41,881 nt of DNA from Triparma columacea (Eukaryota > Sar > Bolidophyceae > Parmales > Triparmaceae), in contig BRYA01000155.1 in the NCBI GenBank assembly GCA_030267965.1, forward strand, positions 18,512-60,392. The letters are read 5' to 3'. Both the position numbers and the translations under genes were made by a program. The notes beneath the pieces are model-generated. The model was not told where the DNA came from. It was given only the letters and a program-made list of their open reading frames with translations, and ran no database searches. Shown piece after piece: positions 30,462 through 41,100 of this stretch; the stretch's first letter is position 1, and every line of letters begins with the position of its first letter.

Positions 30462-30571
30462 TTTAGGTGTTATTGATTTTGTCTTTAAAAGGCTTAAAAG
30501 TGGTCGAAGAGGGCCAAATCTGCTCTTCGGAATCACCATTTCATAACCCATTAATATCCCATTTGTACGAC
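30462..30571. promoter_or_regulatory. 110-bp divergent promoter region between the PDI-C and DUF2358 genes
   Basis: Both start codons face away from this 110-bp AT-rich spacer, which contains CTTTAAAAGGCTTAAAAGTGG near its left side. A bidirectional promoter is inferred from distance alone. Confidence 0.55.
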
Positions 30572-32205
30572 ATGAACGAACTAAACAACCCCAACAAATC
30601 CCTCTGCAGGCTAATTATACTGTTATCTCTCCTCTTAGCATCAGTCAACTCGTTTCTTCCCTTAACAAGCCCCAAAATAATAGGACAACCCAGTCATGCA
30701 ACAACCATCGAAGCTGGTGCCTATTCTTCTCTATTTCCTCTCCACTCAAGTCTACAGGATAATACAAGTGCCCTTGAGGGGCAAGATAAAGGTGAGTTAC
30801 CTCGATGGCACACCCCACCCCTACTCTAAACGAACTTCTGGGGAAGAATTTGACTTCTAAATACATGTTCTCTCGCTCTGCTGGCACCACCAACCTCACC
30901 TCTCCCCCCCTCCTCCCCCCATCGCAGAAAATCTCGTTCCATCACCTCTCAACGACATCATTCAGTCTCGTCGTTCGTTCGAGCTGCAGCTCGGCACAAC
31001 AATTGACATCCTCAATGCAGATTACCCTCAGCTTCTAACAAAGTCCCCCGACTTTTCTATCTACAACCGCAAGATAACCGTCGTCGACCCCTCCGGCGTC
31101 CAGGCCATCCAGGGCGTCGACGGGTACCGCTACATGTTCGGCGCCCTCCGCATGGCCTCCGGTGTGTTCTTCTCCCCATCGCACTCCTTCGTTGAGCACA
31201 AGCTCGTTTACGACTGGGTCAGATCGCAGATCAGGGTCTCCTTCAAGATCACGCTGGTACCGAAGAGCGAGGTTGGGAAGAAGAACTCGCACCAGGAGCA
31301 GCTGGACCTTGTGCTGGGGAAGAAAGCTAGTGCGAAGAACAACCATGTTGTGATTGCGGGGATTAGTGAGGTGAGTTGCAAGGGTGAAGAGTGGGAGTGT
31401 GGAAGGTGAAGGGGAAGCAGCGCGACCACAAGCTATTCTTGAAGAGTGGGCACAAGTTATTTGTTACGAAACCTAATCCTTCCTCACCCCCATCCCCCCC
31501 CACCACCCCCCCCAGTACTATGTTGATGCAGACGGTAAGATTGTCAAGCACATCATCTCCAACGTCGAGATAAACGACAAGCCCATGGCCATCGGCCTCG
31601 GGGTCGGCGAGCTCTTCAAGATTCAGCAGGGCAAGCTCGCCGGTGAAGGTTCCATGGGAGGGTACGGTTTCTCCGGTGGTCGTGTAATGGCTGACAAGGG
31701 CAAGAAGATCCAGAGGGACGTCCTCCTCCAGCTCCACGCCAATAAAGAGGACCACGAAGAGGAAGCGTACTGGAAGAACGAGCTAATAAGCAGGAACGAG
31801 GCCCGCCGAAAATTCGGCCTCGACCCCATCACCCGTGAGGAGCTCGACGAGATCGCAGAGGGCAACCAAGAAATGCTCAGCAGGTTCAACCCCAACAACG
31901 CCAAGACAACCGGTGCCCCCGCACGGGGGGGCGACGCCGACCTAACCGTCGCTCAGAGCGGCGGCCCTTTGTCCCTTTTAAGCAACATGATTGACGCCTT
32001 CATGAAGGATGTAGACGCCCCAAAGAAGTGCACGACGTGGGAGGACTGCGACGGGCAGGAGTGCTGCGACTTGATAGTGGCGAAGATATGCTGTAACAAC
32101 GGACAAATGAGCAGCGCTTGGATGCCGGAAATGGTACCGGTTAGGATCGATGAAGGGGAAGGAGAGGGATGGAAAAGCCCACAGAACGGACCACTTGGAA
32201 GATGA
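30572..32205 (+). CDS. Plastid-targeted DUF2358 (SnoaL-like) protein with Cys-rich C-terminus
   Basis: Three exons: 30572-30791, 30928-31370 and 31516-32205; 450 aa. The N-terminus has a hydrophobic signal (CRLIILLSLLLASVNSF) with Phe at the expected +1 position, followed by a Ser/Thr/Lys-containing segment, fitting the bipartite plastid presequence of secondary red plastids. The DUF2358 domain (about 85-230) has the family pattern DYPQLLTKSPDFSIYN, TVVDPSG and GVDGYRYMFGALR. Exon 3 adds an extended region with VLLQLHANKEDHEEEAYWKNE, REELDEIAEGN and a C-terminal Cys-rich motif (about 393-415: C-x6-C-x3-C-C-x7-C-C). DUF2358 proteins are found in plants and algae and are of unknown function. 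An upstream in-frame ATG (30467 frame) is less likely because it displaces the signal sequence. Confidence 0.85.
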
Positions 32206-32326
32206 GAGGGGGGAGAGGGGGGGGAGAGGAGAGGCATGATACGTACGACGAGCGGATTTCACACAACAAAAGGAACGCGAGATAATAGCATGTTTTATAC
32301 ACGAAAAGTTAAGTATAGATAAAATT

Positions 32327-33491
32327 CTACGCCTCTTCCTCTCCCCCCTCTTCGCCGTCTCGAACACTCCCTCCTACCAACTGTGACTCGGACTCCTTTT
32401 TCTTCATCTCTACTCTCAGACTAGCCCTCTGTCTTGTCCCCTCAAAGTTCTCCAACCCTTTTTTAACCTCGAAGAATATGGTACCTCCGGTGTCTAGCTG
32501 GTAAGACGACACTGTACTGCTCGTCGCTGTCATCTGTGAAGAGAGGGAGGATTTTTTTGTGGTTAGGTAAAGAAATATCTTATACCCCTTCGTTGTTTCT
32601 TCAAAAAGCCTCAGCTTCAGATGATTCGAACCATGTATATTTCTCTCACCTGCACAGTGACCTTAGCTGCATCCTCGTCGTCCCTTTTAACCAGCAGGTT
32701 GATCTTACTGTAAGTCCCCAGGTTCTCCACCCCCAATTCCTTACTAGTGAATACCACTGGTTCTTCGAACGTCGCGTTTGTATCTTCCGCCCGTGTTCCT
32801 GGGATCGTTTTCATGCCCTCGTTCTCGTCTAGGGATACTTGGAGAGTAACTGAGCCTGAGGGATTGGAAAGGAGAGGGACGTTTATGACCTTCTTGATGT
32901 TGACTGTGATGGAGGTTATGAAACGCGCCTCGTGCTTATTGGGGTCAAAGTTTCGAGGCTTAGGTAGCTTTGATTCCGTTGAGCGGGCTGTGGCAGGAGT
33001 TGGCGAACGGTGATGGTTAGTCAAGTCAGCGTGGATATTGCGTGTGTTGTGGACAAAGTGGTAAAGTGGTCTGGAAGATCTGTCCTAAACAACACCCCTT
33101 CGTTTAAACACTCCCCAAACACGACCATCCACTCCAAATAACATCACTGCGAGGGCACTTACTTGATTCCTCAGACTCATGGTGAGAGACAAGATCCTGC
33201 ATCTTTCGATCAAGCTCCATTAGAATTTTGCTGCATGGGATAGTGAGGGTTGAGAGTGAGGGAGAGGAGAGGGGGGGGGGGAAGAGGGGGGGGGGTCGGT
33301 GCGGCCAGAAGATGAAGGACCTCCGACCTTACACCAGATGTTTGCCCATTCCAAATCAAGGTGCCAACTTACTTCTGAACCTGAGAATCAAATTTCTTGA
33401 GTACTTCCAAACGCTTCGTGATTTCGTCCTGTCCAGAATCGTGATGAATCGGGTGCTCTTTGTGCTTGTGTATAGAGACCGCGCTGCCCAT
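32327..33491 (-). CDS. Probable N-myristoylated protein with C2-like beta domain
   Basis: Four exons in transcript order: 33373-33491, 33163-33230, 32650-32987 and 32327-32533; 243 aa. Phases are 2, 1 and 0, consistent at each joint. The chosen ATG (33491) gives MGSAVS, a good N-myristoylation signal, followed by a His/Lys-rich segment and a coiled coil (EITKRLEVLKKFDSQ, LMELDRKMQDLVSHH). The middle is a predicted beta domain (ITVNIKKVINVPLL, GSVTLQVSLDENE, KINLLVKRDDEDAAKVTVQ, GGTIFFEVKKGLEN) with a C2-like alternation of strands, but no obvious calcium-binding Asp set. The tail is acidic (GEEGGEEEA). An upstream in-frame ATG at 33587 adds a hydrophobic stretch and would abolish the Gly2 signal. 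A membrane-associated, possibly flagellar or trafficking, role is plausible; the family is not recognised. Confidence 0.7.
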
Positions 33492-33604
33492 AGTGAAAAT
33501 ATTAGGGGGTCGGAGGAGTTGGGAAAAGTTGGAGAGTTCGGAGAAAATGGCAAGACAATTTGGTGAGCAAGAAAAAATAAGCGTCATCGTGTAGGACTTT
33601 CAAA
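33492..33604. promoter_or_regulatory. 113-bp divergent promoter region
   Basis: Spacer between the start codons of the myristoylated protein and the plastid zinc-finger protein. It is AG-rich on the + strand; no TATA box is evident. The call rests on gene layout. Confidence 0.5.
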
Positions 33605-34352
33605 ATGCCCCCATCTGGATGGCTATTTAGTTTCGCCTCTTTCCTCATCCTTCTTTCCGTTTCTGCCTTTCAGGGAAAATCATTACCTCTGCTGAGTTGT
33701 CGAGGCTTTCCCAATCTCACAAGAAATGCTGAAGGTTATGCTCAAGGTACCCAAAAGCTCTACTTACGTCGCAAAAAGCAGAAAGGTCCACCGATACCTC
33801 CCACACCACCCACGATAGATACCCCATATGGTCCCATTGTACCGCCTGTGAGGAGATTGGTGTGCAATAATTGTCGAGGAACAGGTGAGAATGTCTTGGG
33901 GAAAAGAATGACGTTTCCGGTACCTATACCGCCTATCATTCGCCTTACCCCCTACTACTACTACCCCAGGTCTCGTACAATGCGACTTGTGCTTCGGTAC
34001 AGGTTTGATTGTAAACGGTGGGACTCGGAAGAACCAGATCCAGCGTTCTCGTCTTCCAGGTCTCCGCGTGACGTCCGTGAACATCCTTAATGGTCATCGT
34101 CATTATGTTGTATCCGAGATTCTTAGTAAGACAGAGGTCGTGGTCAGGAATAGTTGTGGCGAGCAGAAGGATGTGCGAGTATCGGTCGACGAATTGAAGA
34201 GGAAGGAGAAATGGAGGTTAGGCTGGGTAACCTTGGAGGAGATAAGGGAGGCAGAGAGAGGTCCGTTGAAGGGGAAGACTAAGGAATGCCATAAGTGCAA
34301 AGCGAAGAAGATGTTGGAGTGTAGGACTTGCTACGGGATGGGTGAGGTATAA
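33605..34352 (+). CDS. Plastid-targeted DnaJ-type (BSD2-like) zinc-finger protein
   Basis: Two exons, 33605-33884 and 33970-34352, joined in phase 1; 220 aa. The N-terminus is a signal peptide ending in SVSAFQG, an ASAF-type cleavage motif with Phe at +1 that routes proteins into red-lineage secondary plastids. The mature part holds four C-x2-C motifs of DnaJ Cys-rich type: CNNCRGTG and CDLCFGTG (split by the intron), and CHKCKAKK and CRTCYGMG near the C-terminus. Between the two pairs is an insertion of about 100 residues (SVNILNGHRHYVVSEIL ... VRNSCGEQKDVRVSVDELKRK) unlike the short loop of BSD2. BSD2-like proteins act as plastid chaperones, for example in Rubisco assembly; the role here is inferred from motif and targeting. 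Plant DnaJ-like plastid proteins of other roles remain possible. Confidence 0.78.
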
Positions 34353-34463
34353 AAAGGCTTTTGTTGTTGTTGTTGTTGATTCATACGAAATGTCACAATA
34401 TGTTCCTTATTGAGGGCAATAAGCACCCTTTCCCCAATTAGTTAGCCCAAGTCACTCCCCGCC

Positions 34464-35148
34464 ATGCTCTCATCATCATCCTCTTCCTCGCTTGCATCCT
34501 CCTCCTCCTCCTCCTCCTCCTCCTCGTCTTCTTCCTCTTCCTCCTCCTCTTCTTCTTCCTCCTCCTCGCCACCGCCGCGACCGCCTGGTGCAGAACCGCC
34601 ATCCCGGACACCGATGGGGCGTGCTGCATCAGAAGACGAGACGAGGGCCTGTAAACTAGCAAGGTACTGCGACGAGTGGAAAGCGGTTTCGCGACAGGTG
34701 AGTTGGCGAGTGCTGTAGGAATGATCAAACCTCGCAACCGCCTGCGTTCAACACACACGCACAGCCCCCCCCCCCACACCCCTCTCTTCCTCACCTCCCC
34801 CTCCTCCTCCATCAATGCTTGAAGTTCTGTTCTCGTCCCCTCCCCCGTATCCCCCCCCCCTCCATTGTTCGACTGTGCTCCCCCCGTCGCCCCGCCCCCC
34901 CCACTCGCGCCGACTGCGGTTGGAGGTGCAGGCTGATTCCTTACAAAGAGGACAGTGCAGGACTGAGTGGACTCTATGGAGAGGTCAGGACGAGGGAGGA
35001 AGGATGGATGGAGAAGAGAAGGCGGCAGCGAGGGAGGGACCTGCGACATTTATTACGCTATTGTGTACCTACACCGTGCGGTGAAAAAAGGGAGGAGGAG
35101 TTTGAGATTTTGAGCAAAGGGTGCTGCTTTGTGAGAAGGGCGGCCTAA
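34464..35148 (+). CDS. Small uncertain gene (Ser-rich N-terminus, Cys-containing C-terminus); strand ambiguous
   Basis: On the + strand, an ATG at 34464 opens a poly-Ser stretch followed by ASEDETRACKLARYCDEWKAVSRQ and a clean donor (GACAG|GTGAGT, phase 0, exon end 34698). The last exon reads CRLIPYKEDSAGLSGLYGEV ... LRYCVPTPCGEKREEEFEILSK to the stop at 35148, with balanced composition. A phase-0 acceptor that joins them is TTGAAG|TTCTG near 34825; alternatively a donor GCAAG|GTACTG pairs in phase 2 with GTGCAG|G. The minus strand is also open and reads a Glu/Asp-rich C-terminus ending EEEDDDESMAGSDLG with its stop at 34440-34442, but I could not find a phase-consistent upstream exon. I lean to the + strand. 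Confidence 0.35.
34470..34570. repeat. TCC/TCT trinucleotide repeat
   Basis: About 100 bp of TCC, TCT and TCA triplets. Depending on strand it would encode poly-Ser or poly-Glu/Asp. Confidence 0.9.
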
Positions 35149-35280
35149 CAGACGGGTATAAGCGCAAAGTAGAAGACGAATATTATGATGGGCGTTGTAA
35201 ATGTAGTTTTAGCGCCTCGTGAATGCTTGAAGTTTGGATATTTTTGTGGAATCAGAGACAAAAAAGTGATACTTAGCAAG

Positions 35281-36453
35281 ATGGCTGATGTAAGTACCGT
35301 TCACCCTCTACTAATATCCCACCCACTCTAACTCACACCGCACATAGGCATGGGACGAAGGAAGTGACGATGACTGGGAGGTAAGAGCAGTTTGAGTTTG
35401 CGGGAAACTTAAGGCTCCGAGAAGGCCTGTGATCCTACCCTCATGTGTACTCATACTCACAACGAACTCGCCACCCCCTTGATATTCTCTTCTCAACTAA
35501 CCATAAAATAGAACGCCGGAGACGATCTCGATCTCGGTGGTGCTGTTCAGCCTCCTGCCCCCCCATCTTTCGAGGACGAGGAGGAAGACCTCGCTGTGAA
35601 GGAGAAGGCTGAGGCCGAGCGCGTGGCCGCGGTCCAGCTCAAGAAGAAGGGCAACGCCCTGCAGATGAAGAAGGATGCTGAGGAGAACAGGAGGATTGAA
35701 GAGGAGGCTGCAAGGAAGGCCATGGAGCTGGAGGCTGACATGGAGGCTAACATGAGCCTAGATGAGAGGAAGGCACTGGAGAGGAAAAGGATCGAGGAAG
35801 CGGATAACGCGCTGACGGAGGACCTTTTTGGGGGCATGACCGACGGGGGTAAGAAGGTGAGTTGCAAGGCAAGGGGTTCTCGCACAGTGGGTCCTACCCA
35901 CTTACAAGCAAGGCTAACGCGCTTCTTTTCGTTTATCGAAATCTACAGTCCGCTTCATCTAATGATAACTCGGCAGCGCTGGTCTTCAAGGACCTTAAGG
36001 ACGTGCTCAAGCACGCCAAGAAGGTTGGGGCTGCACTCAAGAAGGTGAGATGAGATGTTCATCTAATTCCCCCCCCATCACATTTACCCATCCAACACAA
36101 ACATTTCCTAACCCTTCCCATTTCACACCACTCATACCCTTACCCCTTTCTTTGCCGCTCTCCAGGCCGAATCCAACCACCTAGCCCTCACCTTCTTCAA
36201 GGAGGTTATTTCTGAGGGCAAGGGCGCCATCGATGAGGACTCCGTCGGTGAGCTCATCAAGGCTCTGAACGTTGTGAAGAATGAGAAGGCTAAGGAAGCC
36301 AAGAAAAAGGTCAAGGGCCAGGCCCAGAAGAGCAAGACTGACAAGGCCAAGGAGAAGAAGGCCAAGAAGATCGCCTCTGAAACCTTTGGAGACAACGACT
36401 ACTACGACGACTACGACGATTACGGGGCTCAGTACGAGGATTCCTTCTTCTAA
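35281..36453 (+). CDS. EIF3J: Eukaryotic translation initiation factor 3 subunit J
   Basis: Five exons: 35281-35289, 35348-35380, 35512-35856, 35949-36044 and 36166-36453; 256 aa, every intron in phase 0. The first coding exon holds only MAD, the second AWDEGSDDDWE, which corresponds to the acidic Trp-containing N-terminal motif of eIF3j/Hcr1 that contacts eIF3b. A long Lys/Glu helix follows (AVKEKAEAERVAAVQLKKKGNALQ). The conserved core comes next: LTEDLFGG, LVFKDLKDVLKHAKKV, HLALTFFKEVISEGKGAIDE and DSVGELIKALNVVKNEK. The Lys-rich region and the terminal DDYGAQYEDSFF match the DYEDFM-like end of eIF3j. It is a loosely bound eIF3 subunit that promotes 40S recruitment and start-codon selection. 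Length is typical of the family. Confidence 0.9.
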
Positions 36454-36563
36454 TCCAAGGAAAGGAGAGAACAAGAGTGAAGGCGGAGGGGGGGTGCGTT
36501 GCGTCGCAAGAATGAAGAAATTAGGGCCCCAACTCTTCCTAAAAAACAGCGATTTCACACCTT

Positions 36564-38137
36564 CTACCTGTATCCACTTGCCGCCCTCTCCCTAATGACG
36601 TTGTTTCTGACCCTAAATCCATGCTGCACCTTGTCTATGTCCCTCTCGTAGCTTGCCCTCACGTGCTTTGGTAGGTGTTGTCTTGAGCTCATGACGTCCC
36701 TCTTTGAGGCGTTATTCTCAACCGTGCTATCAATCACAACATCTTGCCTTCTAAAACCTAATCGATCCTCCTGGATGGACTGCGCTGCTTCTAATACTTT
36801 CCCTCTTTTCAAGTCCATGGTATCCCTCTCCCCCGACAACCTCTCCACCCTAACCTCCTTCAGAACCCTCGTTGCATCCATGACCTCACCCTTCAGTTCC
36901 TTGATATTAGAATTTGACTCTTCCAACCGCTCGCGCGCGCGGTTAAGCGAATCATTAAGCTTCCCCTCACCCGTAATAATTCTCGTCGTCGGTGTGAACT
37001 TGGCCTCCATTTCCGCCTTCTTCCTCCTCTGCCTCTCCTCCTCGTCCTCAACGACGCCAAACTTAACCTTGACCTCTCGGTTGTGGAAGTCACCCTTGTC
37101 GACCCACCAGCCTTTCTCGTCCTTGCGCACGCCGGCAGTCGCGATTCCAACTCCGGCGTGGGATTGTATGGAGTATTGATGAGCGCTGCCCATCATTGCG
37201 TTGTTGGTTGTGATGCCGAATCTAGATAAGTCACGCCTCCGGTTCCTCTGTCAATGGGAGTGTGAGAAAGCGTCATTCGCTGAGGCGCTCGATGAGGACG
37301 GAGAGCTCTTCGTGTCCCAAGCTTGTCTCGTTCTCCCCACCCACTCACCTCATTCGTAATAGCAGCCCTCTCGTCAACGTCCCCTGAATCTGCATCCCTC
37401 GCCTGTCTCATAACCCTCGCCCCGTGCAGCGGGCACATGTCGTTCCAATCCCACTCCCACTGGCAAGTGCACTTGCCAGGCTCCTTCCTCATCATCTCCT
37501 CAAACGCCTCCCTGGCCTCCTCAGCCTGCTTCTCCTCTTCCCTCGCCAAATCAGATCTCTCTTGACTCGAGAACGTCCTCTCAAGTTCTTCCGGCTCCTT
37601 GAACGTTCGGAAGCTACCGAATTCCTTCCTCCAATCCTCCCCGGTGCTGGAAAGCGTAGACTCTTCTCCCTCAGGGCCGTCCAACCAGCCATAACCCTTA
37701 TCTCCACCCTCCTCCTCCCACTCCCTATATCCCACGTAACTACCCTCCTCATCGCATACATCCTCATCATTGTCATCCTGCCCATACCAACGGTCGCTCA
37801 TCCCTCTGACCACCTGGATGTTTTCAACCTTTTTTTTAACCCCTCCCCTACTTTTCCACCGATCACTACTCTTAGCCTTCGGTGGGCTCTTACCCGGAGA
37901 CCCGACATCTTCGGCGCGACCTGAGAAGGGATTCACTACGTATACGGACTTATTCTTCAATATAGAGGAACCTGCTTTCGACTGAGTTGCCTTGCTGTTG
38001 GCAAAACCTTGCTTGGAGGCTTTTTGGTTCCTCTCCAATCCCATTCTCGGATCTTTCATCATCGTTGATGCCATAGTACGGGAGGATGGACGACGCAGGC
38101 CATGCTGTGTGTCAGTTTGTAAGGCCCAAAGGGACAT
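36564..38137 (-). CDS. Hypothetical coiled-coil protein with a C-x-C-x9-C-x2-H motif
   Basis: Two exons in transcript order, 37349-38137 and 36564-37247, joined in phase 0 (ACGAATGAG|GTGAGT ... TTGACAG|AGGAACC); 490 aa from 38137. The ATG at 38074 (MASTMMKDPRMG) is an equally good start and leaves 102 bp to the divergent neighbour, so it may be the real one. The N-terminal third is basic and low-complexity. An acidic Trp/Tyr-rich stretch follows (DRWYGQDDNDEDV, GYREWEEEG), then a helix (ERSDLAREEEKQAEEAREAF) and a possible metal site KCTCQWEWDWNDMCPLHG. Exon 2 begins RNRRRDLSRFGITTNNAMMG, then GWWVDKGDFHNREVKVKFG and a long coiled coil (about residues 335-490). No family recognised; a cytoskeletal or flagellar-type structural protein is a guess from composition. 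Confidence 0.7.
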
Positions 38138-38176
38138 CTTGTTTTGCAAACACGCTTTAAATTTCTGAAATTTGGA

Positions 38177-41100
38177 ATGAATATAACCAACACGAAGACG
38201 GACCGCTTGGCCGTCGTCGTCCGTTCTCTCGACGGGAGTCTTCTTCGGCTAATTGAGAGTGCTAATGGTTCGGAATACAAACACCAGCAGATCCAGGCCT
38301 CGCCCAAGCTGTTACAGGCAGGCAGAACAGCTGCCTCTGCCCTTGCGTGTGTTTCTAAGACCAGCAACACGTTCAGGGAAAAGGTTATAGCGGGGCATGG
38401 AGGGGTTATTGGGAGCTTGGGATGGAAAAAAGGGGAGAACAACAGTACAAAGACATTCATCAACCTTTGCTTACTTAGATGCCTGTTCAGGTAGGGCGGG
38501 GAGGAAGGTTCAGATGGAACAGATCAGTCTATTTACCCATACTCATCCCCCGTTATCTCAATCCTCTCCCCTCACTTCCCTTAAACACGCCAACCTTAAC
38601 CTCCTCCTCCCAGCCTAACTCTACATACTTCTCCAACCCTCCATGTTCCCACTGTCTTGATCCGCAACTCCTGCGTCGAGCAAACACTATCACACATTCC
38701 GACCCCGCCGCTGGATGATGCGGGGATCGTCAGAGCAGATCTGTGCTTAAGGATACTGGCAAAGCTAGTGGATGAAAATGGGAGTGAGGTTTGGGGGAGG
38801 TGAGGCGAAGAATGAATGCTGGCGACCCTTAATGCAAAGTGCGTATCTAACGAAAAATGCACCGCTACTCCTGCAGACTTGTGGTTAGCGAGAATGTCAA
38901 TAAGCTAATGAAACTCGTGATTAACTTCCTTTCTCTGAGGTGAGAAGGGACGAGAAATAAACGAAGGGGCATATTAACGCAACAACAACAATCCGGCGAC
39001 CCACTTACCCAACCCCATTCGCGCAGCTGGAACACCCCTCCTTCCTCCTACGATAGGGTAAGGAAGTGCCAGGAAATGAGCCTCTCCCTCTTGATATCCA
39101 TGACAGCTCAATCCGAAGGGGAAGGGTTCAACAACGAGAAGAGAATCCTCGCTGGTATTGCTTTTGAAGAGGGCGCACTGGACTTCTGTATACAATTTGT
39201 AGGCAAGGAGGCTATGCGGAGGGTTAGGAAGAGAAAGGAGATGGAAGAGTGGGGGGGGGAGAGTACGGAGGAGGACAAGGAGGAGAAGAACGGCGGCGAG
39301 ACCAAATGTACAGATTACATGGATAAGGTGGAGAGTGGTTGCGAATGCATTATTTTGAACATTCTCGAAGGGGAGAGGCCCGCTCCGGGTAGAGCTTTTC
39401 CTCCCGCCTTCCTTAGGGCCTGCAAGCTCGGGTGGTTGAGGAGGGCGCCTTCTATGCTGGTGCAGTCTTCCGAGGAGGGTGGGATAGGAAGAGGGTTGGT
39501 GCAGAGAATCGCACTGTGCATGATAGGCAGATCGATCGAGGGGGGCGGGGGGACGAAGATCGATTGGGGAGAGAGGGCGGCAAAAAATGAGGTGGCTGGG
39601 GATGGGGAAACTACTTTCAGGTCCTCGAGCGCAGACAATCTGACTCGTCGAAGCTCCACTGATGGGAGGAGGCGGTCCTCCAGATCGACAAACTTGGCGT
39701 CGTCAAAGAGGATGAGCCCAGAGGAAAGGTGAGGATGTCGAAGAATGCGACCATGACCAGCCTCGGTCTCTTGCAAGCTAACCTAACGCGCTGTTGTTCA
39801 TCGCAGGTTCAAGAGCGACACGGTGAAAATCCTAAAGTCCAAGGCCTCAACAATTTCCTTCATAACAATGTCTGGGTGTTTGAATCCAATCACGCACATG
39901 TTGAGCCATCATGACCCTCGGGTCGTGAACTACGCCGTGAAGATCTACGAAGCAATGCTGGATAGCTGGGTGGGCGGAGCGCCGAAGAAGGGGGTCGGGA
40001 AGAAGGCCGGGGGGGGGAAGGGGGGCGGGGAGGAGGCGGGGGAGGCCTTGCAGGTGGCTTTAATCGAGCAGGCTTGCGTCCCGCTGCTCTTCACCATGTG
40101 CAGGGTAGGGAGCAGGAAGTACTCCCCGACATTTTTCGTCTGCGAGAAGGTCCTCAAAGCGCTCGTCCTGAAGGTGGCGGATTTCGAGAGCAACAAAGAA
40201 AAGGTGAGTGAGACAGACAAGCAAACGAATTGTGGTGTTAGCACGCTGTCTTTATTGCTAACCTCCTCCCCTCGCAGGTGCTCACGAGCTTTGGTCGGAT
40301 GATGCTCAGCAAACTAAGCGTGAGTGGGAGTACGGCGCTTAGGGCGAACATCGGGTGTGCCCTCGTCCTCCTCACCGCCGATTGCCCCAAGGCTCGGCGG
40401 GAGCTTTGCGAGGGGGGTGGAAAGGACGGGGAGGGAGATGTTGGGCTTGTGGAGGTCGTGATGAGCATGGTACAGGTAGGGAGCAGGGGGGGGAACTTGG
40501 GACCACGAGTTTTCTTGAGCACGGTCAGGTGCCTCTGCGGGGCTGACGAGAGGTCAATTGTCGACTATGAGGAGGACAAGGTCGGAGGGGACCAGTTTTA
40601 CGGCGACTTTGACTTGAGAGTGATTAGAAAGGCCGGGGAGAGCAAGAGCTTGGGGTTCGAGGGAAACAAGGAGTCTGGGGTTGTTTGGGTGATTACAGAA
40701 GACAACGAGAGCGGGGTAAAGATGGAGGTCCCGAGTGTCTTTGAGATCAGCTTTGTCGCTCCCAAGTTGGCCGGGTATTTGAAAAGGCAGATGGAAGGCG
40801 GGCCGGACGTCAAGGTGACGATGGAGGCAACGAGCTACGATGCGGCCGAGGAGTTCTTCGGCCACGTCGTAACCGGGTGGGCGGGGCTCACCAAGGCCAG
40901 GAACAAATACAACCTTGACTTCTGCCTTGACCTGCTCGCCCTAGCAGAGACGTACGAATGCCACGTGCTTATCAAAGCGTACTCAAGGTGCATATACGAG
41001 AAGATTGAGAGGGGAAACGCCTTCCGCATCCTCGAAGTCGGCATGGAAGCTAGGGAGAACTGGCTGAGCGTGGTTGCGTTCTGCAGGATTGTTGAGGACT

